From: Zhengitettix transpicula
Taxonomy: Eukaryota > Arthropoda > Insecta > Orthoptera > Tetrigidae
Direction: 5' to 3'
DNA length: 64,000 nucleotides
Assembly: GCA_037074705.1 (NCBI GenBank)
Contig: CM073590.1
Span: 240,965,101-241,029,100 of the forward strand
The notes under the pieces were generated by a model. That model did not search any database and was not told where the DNA came from. It worked only from the letters and a program-made list of their open reading frames with translations. A program made the translations under genes and the position numbers. The first letter of the stretch is position 1; each line of letters opens with the position of its first letter. This document shows, in pieces, positions 44,868 through 55,860 of this stretch.

Positions 44868-45800
44868 GTAAGTGTTTTCCTCTGTTCAGTTCTGAATGTA
44901 CCTCCAAATAAACAGCTGTGGTAGCCATGGTTTTAATGACTACAACAGACTTTGGTGACATGAAAAAGGAATATCAAACAGTTTCTCTTTCTGGTGAGCG
45001 ATGGTCCAGCAGAGGATGTTGCAGAATGAAGGCTTTACAGTTTATGTGGCGAATGAGAAATTCTCATTTTGAAAATTGGTACCATTTAGACAAGATACAC
45101 CGTCATCGTCTTCACTGATCAACAATATTTAGTCATGTAATGTCAACAAGAAGGCGAGCTCTCGATTTTGTTTCCTATCTCAGACCTTTCCTTCTACACC
45201 AACGTCTGCCTGTTATCATATTTTCTTAAGAATTTTCATGTATTTATTTTGAAGAGATAAGAAAAATTGTTTTTCTGAATCGATTTTGAAATTATTTGCA
45301 GTCAGGAATATTTTTATTGTATTTCAGATCTGCAGACATCTATTAAACAAAAGTTTTGTATTCGTTAGACAGACTTTTTATGTCTGAAGATCGACGACTA
45401 TTTGTAACTAATGAGTGCAATTGATTTCAGGTTTGGGGAACATTAACACCATATTATTAACGCCGCCTTCCTCAGCCATACGCCGGATTGTGTGCGAGGG
45501 CGCCTGCTGAAGCACCAACATTTGGGCCGAACCACTTCAATCCAGCGACTTGTTTTGGTCATAGGTTTTGAGATAATTCTAATATAATATTACTTCATGA
45601 GACAATGTAAACTTCTTATGAAATATATTGATGGCAATTCAAAATACAATGTTGTTTTTTCATATTTTCCAGAGGGCTGAATTATTAAAATATATAATTA
45701 TATTTAATATTCTCCAATTCTAATAATATTCATTTTTTCAATTAATGATGAGGCTAAATATATTGACCATGGCTTCATGTAAGAAGAAGGGCCACTTGAA
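44868..45800 (+). other. intron and candidate downstream exons of C8
   Basis: 66-codon frame intact (44918-45118). Acceptor-like sites near 45327 and 45429. The arm ends near 45665, after which the 3' flank continues to about 45790, as in C1. Confidence 0.35.
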
Positions 45801-46289
45801 AGATAGAGACCGTCACCTCCTGTGGCACTAAATCAAGTGTCGTTTAATGACCCATAAAAACTTGATTTTCACGCACAATGGAACGAGACAACAGTTATGA
45901 CAAAGAACAGCATGGATTCAGGATTATATTTTTTTCTTAATTTTAATAACCGGATGCTTATTTAGATTCATTAAGATTAACAACAGTGGCTCTAGTGTCA
46001 ACATCAGGAAGAAGTTTGCTCATCGGACATTTTACACAGTAGTTTGGCATTCGAGGTCCTGCCCTTAAAATTTTTAAACATATATTTAACTGCTAATCAA
46101 AGGGCAGGTGGTGGCTGGTGCATATGTCGTCATGTGACACAGCACACAAATTATTACAGTATGGATAATAGTTTAATTAAATTTAATAACCAGTATATTA
46201 ATATGTATTATCATTATGAATTTCAACTACAATGTTGAATGAATTTGAACCGTACGCCTTGCTTAAGTCACCAGCTGGCTGATTCTATG
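45801..46289. other. non-coding stretch
   Basis: Not matched elsewhere in the window. No convincing gene. Confidence 0.35.
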
Positions 46290-46700
46290 TCGCCAACTCT
46301 CAGTAACAAGCTGGAACTATAAGGGTTATTCCGTTAAGGAGTGTTCGGACTCTTGCTGTGATTCTTAACCGTTTCCCTGAAGTAAAGCAGAGTTTGGACA
46401 GTTCGAAACGTCGGATCATCCTTTATCCCTTCGTATTTATTCCTCAGAGAACACTGTTACTCAATACTCGAATCTCAAGACAGAGGATTATTAACACTAC
46501 CGTCGAGGGACTGCCTTTTGGCAAGGAAAAAAGTTGTCACCGCCCTCGAGCTCTGAACAAAACTTCTTTTCGTTAGCTGTGACGTCAAGATCCTCATCCT
46601 GCATCAACAAGGAGGTCGTTGCGTTCGTGACTCTCCTTGGAAATAATGTTGTGCGCCAGGGATTCATTTCTTCTGGCTGCAAATAATTTCAATAACAATT
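46290..46700 (+). pseudogene. 3' end of second PLE type
   Basis: Contains 'cagttcgaaacgtcgg' (46400-46415) and a frame reading SLDSSKRRIILYPFVFIPQR. The combination of a 'gaaacgtcgg' phrase with such a frame is typical of PLE C-terminal regions. Reverse-complement match to 9880-10170. Confidence 0.5.
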
Positions 46701-46768
46701 ATGTTTCTCTCTGAGAACATGTTATTTGTTTCCTAAACAAAATTATCATTGAATTATTTATCTACACA

Positions 46769-47846
46769 CCACTGTGATCAAAAAGTAAGGTGAAATTGTC
46801 ATTTAAAACTCCGGGGTATTAGGAAGGAAGTTAAATTTTTTTCCCTAGGTTGGTAGGACTGTCTATAATATTTGCCAAGCGTCTGTTTGTTAAAAGGTTT
46901 AATTATGTCAGAGTTACACGTGTTTTTGTAAACAAGCGAAAGTGAATTTTTCGATTTTTGCAATTTGGGTGATTTTGTTGAGCAAAGAACTTGCATCAAA
47001 TTTTGTTTGCGGAACGAATATTCTTGTGCGGACACGTTGAAGGCCTTTGGTGATCAAACTATGGCACAAAGAAACGTTTATAAGTTGTACAACGAGTTCA
47101 AAGACGAACCTCGCGCGCTCTGGACGACCATCACCGTCTACCGACGAGGGCCACGTCCAAGAGATCAAAGATTTGGTGCTTGAAAATCGTCGATGGACAA
47201 TTAGAGATCTCGCTGATGGTGTTGGAATATCATTTGGCTCAGCCTGAACCCATTTCGAAGATTGCGTCAAGTCTCGATTGGTGCGTGAAACTTTGCTGTC
47301 TGACTGTCAGGACCACTTGAAGTGCATCATTACTGGAGACGAGACCCTGAAACCACCGACCAATCCAGCGAATATCAAGGTCATGTTGACAGTCGTGGTG
47401 TGGTCCACTATGAATTCCTTCCGCCGGGCCAAACTGTCGACAAAGAATATTGTTTGAGCGTTAAGCGACGTTTGCGTGAAGCTATTCGTCTGAAACTCTT
47501 GGTTCCTTCATCACGATAATGCACCACGTCACACTGCGTTGGTTCTTCGCGACTCACATCGTTCCTCAACCACCGTATGCGACTTCTGGGTACTCAGCAA
47601 ACTCAAAAGGCCAATGCGGGGACGCCGTTTTGACACGATTGAGGAGATAAAAACCGAATCGAAGAAGGTCTTGAAGGCTATACCGGAAAAAGACTATTCC
47701 GACTGTTTCGAGGACTGGAAAAAGCGTTGGAAAAAGTGCGTTTTATCGGACGGGGATTACTTTGAAGGGGATGACATTTATTTGGAAGAATAAATAAGGA
47801 ATTTATATTTTATAAATAAATTCACCTTACTTTTTGTTCACAGTGG
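46769..47846 (+). mobile_element. mariner element, internally deleted
   Basis: Terminal inverted repeats of 26 bp, 46769-46794 and 47821-47846, differ at one base. The transposase frame is shifted and interrupted. It starts near FVEQRTCIKFCLRNEYSCAD, continues through the helix-turn-helix region (LENRRWTIRDLADGVGIS) and reaches GDE (first catalytic Asp). Segments are missing after it. HHDNAPRHT (second Asp) and CDFWVLSKLKRP (third Asp region) follow, ending CFEDWKKRWKKCVLSDGDYF and stop at 47791-47793. About ten residues are missing between the second and third Asp, so D-D34-D spacing is lost. The element is about 1.08 kb against the usual 1.3 kb. A clean TA duplication is visible only on the right. 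Confidence 0.85.
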
Positions 47847-47859
47847 TATTTTATTGCTT

Positions 47860-48310
47860 CATTATAATCTACTCCCTTCATTACAAGACGCATAATTTGC
47901 TTTCGTTTCTTTTGCTCCTTTGCTACTGTTCCTGACTTAGATATGAGTATTATATTCTCATCTTCTCCTAAATACTGATTTAGTCCACCTCATACCTCGC
48001 AATTTATGTTATTTGAAGCTAATATTAAAGTGCAACGCGGCAATAAGTAGCGGAGATTCATTAAAATAATTATTAAATTATACAGAAAAGTTTTATTTGG
48101 CAAACATTAAAAAAAACTGCCCATTAAACATGCTCAAACTGTTTTAGTGAATTGTAAAAATATGCCCGACGACTGTAAAACCGCCGCATACTCGTATAAT
48201 TGTCAAGTTTGTAGAATATCGCCGCTGAAAGGTTACAATAAGCAGTCAGGAAGCAGGATGATTTATTATTTGAAGACTTTGGCATCCGCGAAATCAAGGC
48301 ATCGTAACGC
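47860..48310 (+). repeat. orphan DSKC upstream segments
   Basis: 47870-48150 matches 14340-14640. 48160-48300 matches the 'gactgtaaa-ccgcc' to 'gaaaggttacaataagca' block upstream of C1 and C4. No exon or TATA block follows, so the rest of a tenth unit has been lost. Confidence 0.5.
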
Positions 48311-48880
48311 TGTACAATTTTAAATGCTTTCCAATGGCAATGGCCGCACTTTACCTTTGCCTTCGCATGCTCTCAGGCAACGGGGAGATCATTTATGTGG
48401 GATAGTAGAGGAGGAGGGAGGGGGGGTGGTCACAACGGTACCAAATACAAATGGCTCGTAGAATTTCCAAAATAATCAAGTCTCATAATATTTATTTACG
48501 AACAAACTATATTAAAAGTTTTTCGTTCACAAAATTACCAATCACAACGAACACCATGTACACCATTGGAAATAAAATTCAAAAATGAATGATAAAGAAT
48601 GGACCTTTTAATTGTAGTAAAAATGTAGTAAAAATTCATAAATTTATTCAAGAAATCAAGAATAAATTTTACTGAAATAATAAACTTCAAATAGAATAGA
48701 TAAATTTATTTAAAATTACAAATCATATTTAATATTCATAATAAAACTTAATACTAAGTCAATGTTCAAGAATTTAATTGGAAAATATTTAAACTGACGT
48801 TCATCAAAAATTTTAATTAATCAATTAAATAAACTGCCGACTATATTTTTTAATTATTCTATTTAAAACATTATATACAT
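48311..48880. other. non-coding stretch
   Basis: AT-rich with a G-rich patch near 48405-48430. Nothing recognised. Confidence 0.35.
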
Positions 48881-49040
48881 ATATATATATATATCAAACA
48901 CAACGTTTAGTCCCTGATTAAAATTAAATTAAATTAAAATTAAAATTAAATTACAAGAAAATTTAGGTCGACAAATTAAAAATGTAACTTTACACCTGAA
49001 GAAGTCCCAATCAGGGACTAAACGTTGCGTTTGATATATA
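48881..49040. repeat. small palindromic PLE-end element
   Basis: 'atatatatatcaaacacaacg' and 'tttagtccctgatt' near 48890-48920 are repeated in reverse complement near 49008-49045 ('aatcagggactaaacg', 'ttgcgtttgatatatatat'). This is a second, unrelated palindrome of the same design as the 16.3 kb element. Confidence 0.55.
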
Positions 49041-49124
49041 TATATCATGTTTTAAAAAGAATAATTTAAAAAAAATTGTAATAAGCAGTTGTTTTTATTA
49101 TTTAACTATCTGTGTACTTATTTA

Positions 49125-49850
49125 TATAAGCCCGAAAAGGTATTTAGTCAAGAAGTAATTTAACCTAGATCTAACTGTTCCTAGTTCCCTACACACTTTC
49201 CACCTGATAGTGTATTAATTCAACAGCTGTAAAATACATCGAATATCATTGCATCAGTCCCTACAAACATAACCTCCGAATTTCTTCTTAAATATACTCC
49301 TTGAGTACTGCAGGATATAATTGTCCCTCAGTCTTCAGACATTACCAAAGATTTACATTGATTATATACTTAGCTAGATTCACAATGTAAACAAATAGTC
49401 CGCCATATTGGAGTCACTAATATGGCCGCGAAAATTAACCTACATTTCCCGCAAGGATCGTTAAAGTATTTAGTATTGTTTTTTATTATCGTTCAAAGGA
49501 GTATTACTGGATATATTTATACTTTTATATAATGAAAATATTATTTCATTTCATTACGGAAATAGGAACTATTCACTCTGTTCGTCGCGTAGCAACGTCT
49601 CTCTCTGTCTCTCGCGTGACGTCACGGTTTCTGAGATCGCAGTAACGTAACACAAAATGATCACGTTTTTTAATTATAATTCTTTCCGCATTTATGCTAG
49701 AGATTACTCACCCCCCTCAGAACCGTTTTCTCATGTTTTGAAGAATATGTGTATAATTTTTTTTTAGTTAAATCTATGCACGCGTTAAAATTTGTATAGA
49801 AATTAACGTAATTACATACATACATAATTTTTTATTATATAGATACCTGG
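49125..49850 (+). mobile_element. non-autonomous element with CATA-repeat end, third copy
   Basis: Diverged copy of the element at 33400-34130 (shared blocks 'tactccttgagta-tgcagga', 'cctcagtcttcagacatt', 'cgcgtgacgtcacgg'), ending 'acatacatacataatttt'. Confidence 0.5.
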
Positions 49851-52830
49851 GTGTCCGGCGTTGCCCGGGATGTCATATATCCATAACCCCCAATTTGACT
49901 CCAATCTCGGTTGCTTTTGCGTTATTCTTATGTAATGCACTTCGCCCCCTATCCCTACATGTTCTCACCTCCCATGCCGCACGAAACGGGGGGTAGAACT
50001 CATTTACCCCGAAAAAGTCCGTTATATCGTCCGTTACAACATTTTAAAAAATTTCCACCCACGTCCCCACTGCACTTTGGGTTCAACAAAAAGTTGAATG
50101 TCATTATTAAATTCAGAGATGTAGATACCCCCGGATTTGATTCCAATGGTATTGGCTTTATTTTCATGTAACGCCCCACCTAACCGCACCCCGAAGCTTG
50201 CTCCCACCCATGCCGACAGGGATTGAAATTATACACAGGGAGCTTCTAGAGAAATATCATGAATTTAATTGACCCCAAAAACAGTTATTGCGACGCTAAT
50301 ATCGGCCGATTAACATGTTTTAAAAATATAACCCACGCTTGTGGGAGTTGAATGTAATAATTAAACTCAGTGGCATACAAAACCTTGGATTCAACTCGAG
50401 TCTCCATTGTTTTGCATAATTTTAAGTAATGTCACACCACCCCCACCGTTAAGGATGCTTCCCTCCCGAACCAGAAAAGGGTTGAAATTTTACATGGAAA
50501 ACATGTAGAGAGATATTTTAAGGTTCATTGATCCCAAAATATATATATTCGACGCAAAAATCGGGTGTTTGAAATGTTTCAAAATTTTTATCCCCTTCCA
50601 ACATCACCCACCACGGCGCAACCCCCTCCCACCGCCACCCACCCACGCGCGTTGACCGGATTGTCATAAATAAACTCAGCGACATCCATTACCTTCGATT
50701 TGACACGAATCTAGGTTTTTCTCACGTTATTTTCTTGTAAGTCCCCTCCACCGCCCCAACCCTGCCATCCCTCTTGCCGCAATACGGGTTGAAATTTTAC
50801 ACACACAACTTGGGTATAAATACTATAAATCTAATTAACCCTGAAAAACATTTATTCAACTCTGATATCGGTCGTGATTTGTTTCAATTTCCTACCCCCG
50901 TCCACCTCCACCCCACGGAGTTAAATGTCCAAATAAATGTCATAATTAAACTCAGCGACATTCAAACCCCTTTATTAGACTCCAATCTCTGTTTCATTCA
51001 CGTTATTTGTTTGAAACGCCGTCAACCCTAACCCGTAAGAGTGGTCCTTTCCCATGGGGTTGAAACTATACTCAGATAACATCGGTTGAAACACTATTAC
51101 TCTCTTCGATATCTACCTAAATATAGGCTGTTTTAGCATATCTGAAAGTTTCCATCCTCTCCCCTAAGTTTGCTTCCCTCTCATGCCGAATGGGGTTAAA
51201 TTTACAAACAACATCGGTAGATAAATTATCAATGCCATTGACCTCGACAATTATTTATTTAACGCAATTATCGACCGTTTAACATGTTAGAAAATTCTTC
51301 CCCCGTCCCTGGGAGTTAAATGGCCAATTGAATGTTATAATTGAACTCAGCGACATCTATAACCTTGGATTTGACTCCAATCTCGGTTGTATTCGCGTTA
51401 TTTTATTTTAGCGCTCCTCCACCCCCACCCCTGTGGGTTCTCTACTGCTAAGCCCCAAAGGGGTTGAAGTTATACTCAGATAACATGTAGATAAATTTTA
51501 TAAATCTTATTGATCCCGAAAAATATTTAGTCGTCGCATAAATCGGTAAATTATCCATGTTTGATTATTTCCACCTCCGACCAACCCCGTCCCCGGGAGG
51601 TTAATTGCTATTTGAATGTCATAGTTAAACATAGTCGTTATCCATAACTTTGGTTATTCGAATTATTTTCTTTTAACGGACCTCCACCCCTACCCCTAGG
51701 GTGCTCCTTTCCCATGCCGCAAAATGTTGAAATTTTACTCACATACGTTAATACAAACACTATTAATTACTTTTACCCCGAAAATATTTATCCGGTTCAA
51801 ATATTGGACGTGTTAGCCTGTTTGAAGATTTCCACCCCTAACCACCCCTTCTTGGGGGACCAAAACGGCAACTTGAATATCATAATTAAACTCACTGACA
51901 GCCATAACCCTGGATTCGAATCCAATCTCGATTGTGTTTGCGTTATTTTTATATAAATCCACTCCACCCCCTCCCTTAAGGGTGCTCCACTCCAAGTCCC
52001 GAAAGAGGTTATAAATATATATGGATCATGTAGAGAAATTTTGTAAATCTCAGTGAACCAGAAAAATATTTATTCGACGCAAATATCGACAGCTTAACAT
52101 GTTTGAAAATTTGAGGAAGTTAAACTGTAAGTTTAATGTCATAATTAAACTCACTGACAACTATAACCCCGGATTCGACTCCAAACTCGAATCTGTTATC
52201 GTTATTTTTGTGTAATGCCACTCCACCCAAAACCCTTAAGGGTGCACCACTCCCATGCCTGAAAGAGGTTGAAATAATACACAAACAACATCAGAAGAAA
52301 TACAATCAATATAATTAACCCTGAAAAATATTTATTCAACGCAAATATCTGCCTTGTTAGCATTTTCCAAAATTTCCACACCGCCCACCCCTGCTCGTAG
52401 GGGTTAAATGTCAAGTTGAAAGACATAATTAAACTCGATGACATCCAGAACCTTGAATTTGACTCCAATCTCGGTTGTATTCGCGTTGTTTTTCTCTAAC
52501 GGACCTCCACCCCTACTCCTAAGGGTGCAAATTTCTCATGCTGTTAGGGGTTGAAATTAGACACATATTACATTGGTAGAAACACTATGAATCTCTTTGA
52601 CACAGAAAAATATTTATCTGGCTCCAATATCGGCCGTTTTAGCATGTATAAAATTTTGAACCCCCTCCACCCCCGCTCATGGGGTTTGTAGACGTGTCTC
52701 ATCCCGACAGTGTTTGTCGCCTTGTCGTAAAGAACACATATAAGAAATTTGTTGAAATTCGCTACACGGGTGTTGATTTGTATACGGAATATACACACAT
52801 ACATACATACATACACTCATTTTTAATTAT
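49851..52830 (+). mobile_element. element with internal tandem array
   Basis: Begins 'gggtgtccggcgttgcccgg', like the 5' end of the neighbouring element, and ends near 52830 after 'cacacatacatacatacat'. The inside is a tandem array (next feature). The last part before the tail ('gtttgtcgc', 'gaatata') resembles the 3' part of the 33.4 kb element. I infer one family in which the internal repeat number varies. Confidence 0.45.
49880..52690 (+). repeat. tandem array, about ten diverged units of 255-390 bp
   Basis: A phrase of the type 'cataattaaactcagcgaca...gactccaatctcggttgta' recurs near 49885 (partial), 50100, 50355, 50665, 50938, 51330, 51620, 51880, 52138 and 52425. Each unit also has a C-rich stretch ('ccacccc'), a 'gccgaaaggggttgaaatt'-like block and a 'gaaaaatatttattcgacgc'-like block. 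Short open frames recur with unit spacing but change too much to be coding. Confidence 0.7.
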
Positions 52831-53315
52831 AAGGTAAGATTTAAAAATAAACTCAGATTATTATAATTATTAAATTAATTTATTTTAAGAAAATATTCAA
52901 CTTTGACAAGACAGACAAATCTAAAATTCATTACATTTAAATAACTATCATTACTTAAGAGACTACAAAATGTTTTAGGTAATTTAACCTTTTAATATTG
53001 GTTTACTTTCAAAGAAAAATTTTTTAAAAAATATTTATTTTAATTTTACTTGATCTTAGCAATCCAATATTAAATTATTACTTTCTTTTAAATTAAACAA
53101 AACTTTTATTTGATCATAACTTTTTGTAATTAAAGAAAATTTTAGAAAAATATCTAGTTTGAATATTGATTCAGAATTTGCAAAAAAAAAACATTTTCAT
53201 TGGATGAAATGTTTTTCTTGATTTACATAAAGAAAAATTTAAAACATTACAGATTCTCCATATTACCTTAAAAAGACACACATGAACTCTAATACAGACA
53301 TATTATCTTCCTACT
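52831..53315. other. AT-rich stretch
   Basis: No features seen. Confidence 0.4.
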
Positions 53316-53725
53316 ACTACCCCATAAAACCTTGAAAAACTACAGCAAGCGCTCAGAACTACAACTACATGCCACATAATGTCTGTATCCGATCACCTAC
53401 ACGCTGAAACACCCATTCTATCCGTCGACTACTCCATTCTTTGCACCATGCTTCAACCCTCAGAATTCAAGTCATTCACTAGTCTGCCCATTTTACACCT
53501 CCTCATTATATCAAGAAACAATGCAAAGACAGATTGAATCAAAGTGTTGTCAAATCCATCATAAAATCCATGCATATTATTGAGGTCAGAGATACACTGA
53601 ATCTATACAACTCAAAGAGGGTACTTAATGGCAGACCTCTGTCTGTTCTCGGCCTGTCCTACCCTGAACGACAATCCCTTCCAAACTACAATCAATAAAC
53701 AATCTCTTTATGTGCCAAGCCAATT
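53316..53725 (+). pseudogene. LINE C-terminal fragment
   Basis: Broken frames read LEKLQQALRTTTTCHIMSVS, then DHLHAETPILSV. This is the segment after the polymerase in some arthropod LINEs, where a 'QNxALR-TATGC' phrase is followed by 'DHLHxE'. A later frame gives KRVLNGRPLSVLGLSYPERQ. Confidence 0.6.
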
Positions 53726-55678
53726 CATTTCCAGGCATCGTGTGTTAATTGGGTTGTCACGGTCAAAGATGTAGTTCAAAATAAGTAACATGAACAAGCC
53801 TTCCTCACTCAATGGTACTTTCTATGACTATATTTTCTTTTCCTTATAAATGACAATAACTTCATTCATGTTTCCTTACAATTCTCAAATACAGAAAATT
53901 GCCTCCTTTGCGCTCTACCATAATTGTATCAAACAAACTTGCTTTCTTTCTCTACACACGCCGTTCACACAAATTCTTCCTCCCAAGTATAGTGCATCTA
54001 CTTCTTCTGCTGCATGCATGCTAACATTTATTTCACATCTCAGAAAATTTATCTCAATAAAAGAAAATAAATACCCAACATTCTTTAGTAATATAATTTT
54101 TTTTATACTATAAAAAGCCTTACAAATAAAAATTTCTTTAAAAAATGTTGCTGAATTTTTCTGTTCCTTTGACGGTAAATTTAAAACAGTTTCTTGTTTC
54201 AATTACAACCTCTTCCTTTGTACAACCACAAAGTAAATAATGGAAATAGTAAATAAAATATTATGGGTAATCAAATTCACTAACTTCCTAAATTATAATG
54301 TACATATTAATCTACATTTCTTTAATATATTTGATCACAATTAATAAATTATTAACCCAACTTCATATACAAATAAAAATTGTTGCACATGCTCCCAAAT
54401 ATGTGGAAAAAAGAGTAACATTTTGATAAAGAATAGAGAGATAAACTACCATCTTAGCATCTAATCTTCATATATCAGTTAAATTACAAAAAAAATTATT
54501 AATTTTTTTATGTAACACAAGAAAAGTAGAAACATAAAAACACCAGTTGTTGGAAAACGGAATTATAGTAGCAAAATTGAAGGGTGAAGATAAATAAATG
54601 AAGCCCTTTGAAATTAGAAAAATTTATTAAGTACAATACATACAAGGATTGAGCAACTTGTTTAAAAATTTATCACAGCATGGAAATTAAATGCAACATA
54701 CACTATTTATGTATAAAAATATTTCTTCTTAAATGTATATAAAAATCTGGAATTTGTAACAAAATAAGAGTTCTGTCCATTCTTCACAAATAGATTATAA
54801 TTAATTTCAGCGAGCATTTAACACCATCCTTACATAAAGATTGTTACAGCCATTAAACCATGTCACAAATACAGTACTCGAATACTGACTTTCATTTAAT
54901 TAAACAGTACCATCAAGTTCTTTATGATTCTCGTGGGGGGAAAAGTAATTCCAAATACTTCACATTTTACTAACTTTTGTCAATATGACATACTAACTTT
55001 ATGTTTGTATTTATATAGCTAAACTTCATGGTATTCTAACAATATTTGATAAAATTTTTGCACTGATGGAATAGACTTTTAATAACAAAGTTCAACTGGC
55101 TTAAATTCATTTTGTGATGGAAACATTCATGAAGTACAGAGTGCTTATTCCTAGTATACTTCACTCAACATGCACAAATATTAATAAACACTCTACACAT
55201 GGACATTACTTTAAAAAGTATAAAATTAAATTTACCATTGATAAAATATTTTAATAAATATATGAGTCACTGAAATCGTTGTACATAATTGGGATTGCTC
55301 ATTCACATTTTTTTCTACCCTAGTTTCTGTTACCCCTTTAATACTGACCATCTTAAAAGCTAAAGACAACTGTTTCCAATCAGTTGCTACCTCTTTTTAC
55401 ATTTAAGAATACAATTCATTAATTAAATTGTTTCGAAAATTTAATTTCAAAGTTGAAACTACATATTGACACTATATGAAAATTGCTCATGTACAGAAAT
55501 ATCACATGTTTCACATTATAAGAAGTGACCTACAAAAATAAAATGTAAAGTAAAATGTTTAAAATGTGAGGTAACTTAATAATTATTTAATTGAACACTT
55601 TGGAATTATTACAATCACTTATAAGCCACATACACAAACAGGTACTGTAGTTACAATTGATAGCAGTTCCCTTATATC
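53726..55678 (-). other. intergenic DNA and probable 3' UTR of PAN2
   Basis: AT-rich. Overlapping open frames on both strands at 53850-54200 have no recognisable content. PAN2 transcription must end somewhere here. Several TTTATT (minus-strand AATAAA) occur, for example near 54622, but none can be chosen by eye. Confidence 0.4.
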
Positions 55679-55860
55679 TCAAGATACATTGTCCTCTGCA
55701 CCAGGAACTTTCCACTGAAATTGTTTTCCAATTTCATACAGTTCCTTCAATGCTGCCTTGACAGCACCTTCCTTCTCGAGTTCCAAATAGCGCCGATACA
55801 GCTGCAATGCAGTTCTAGCATCTTCGATGGAATCATGAGTTTCAGACTGTATCTTCAGTC
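55679..55860 (-). CDS. PAN2: PAN2 last coding exon
   Basis: Acceptor 'ttgacag' before 55860. Completes a Gly codon, then [20 protein letters not shown] with the catalytic His and Asp, then [10 protein letters not shown] and a C-terminal tail ending GAEDNVS, stop. The tail is shorter than in vertebrates. Confidence 0.95.

Larger units (their letters stand above)
31826..45665 (-). repeat. right arm of large inverted repeat
   Basis: Reverse complement of 10749-24563. The inner boundary is at the 'ctttgtttaatag' block, the outer boundary near 'gatggcaattcaaaataca'. Confidence 0.85.

Noticed and set aside
10749..45665. The inverted repeat as a simple assembly duplication
   Set aside because: The arms differ at many positions, have different outer flanks (PLE fragment versus gene 3' flank) and contain genes differing by up to 8 per cent. 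A haplotype-joining error still cannot be excluded without reads.
49911..51956. Recurring short frames in the tandem array
   Set aside because: They repeat because the DNA repeats. Lengths and sequences drift with stops in most units.
49851..52690. CRISPR array
   Set aside because: Units are 255-390 bp, diverged throughout and without short identical repeats and unique spacers; the DNA is eukaryotic.
53850..54202. Overlapping 87- and 95-codon frames on opposite strands
   Set aside because: Low-complexity composition, no conserved motif, no splice or promoter context. At most one could be real and neither is supported.
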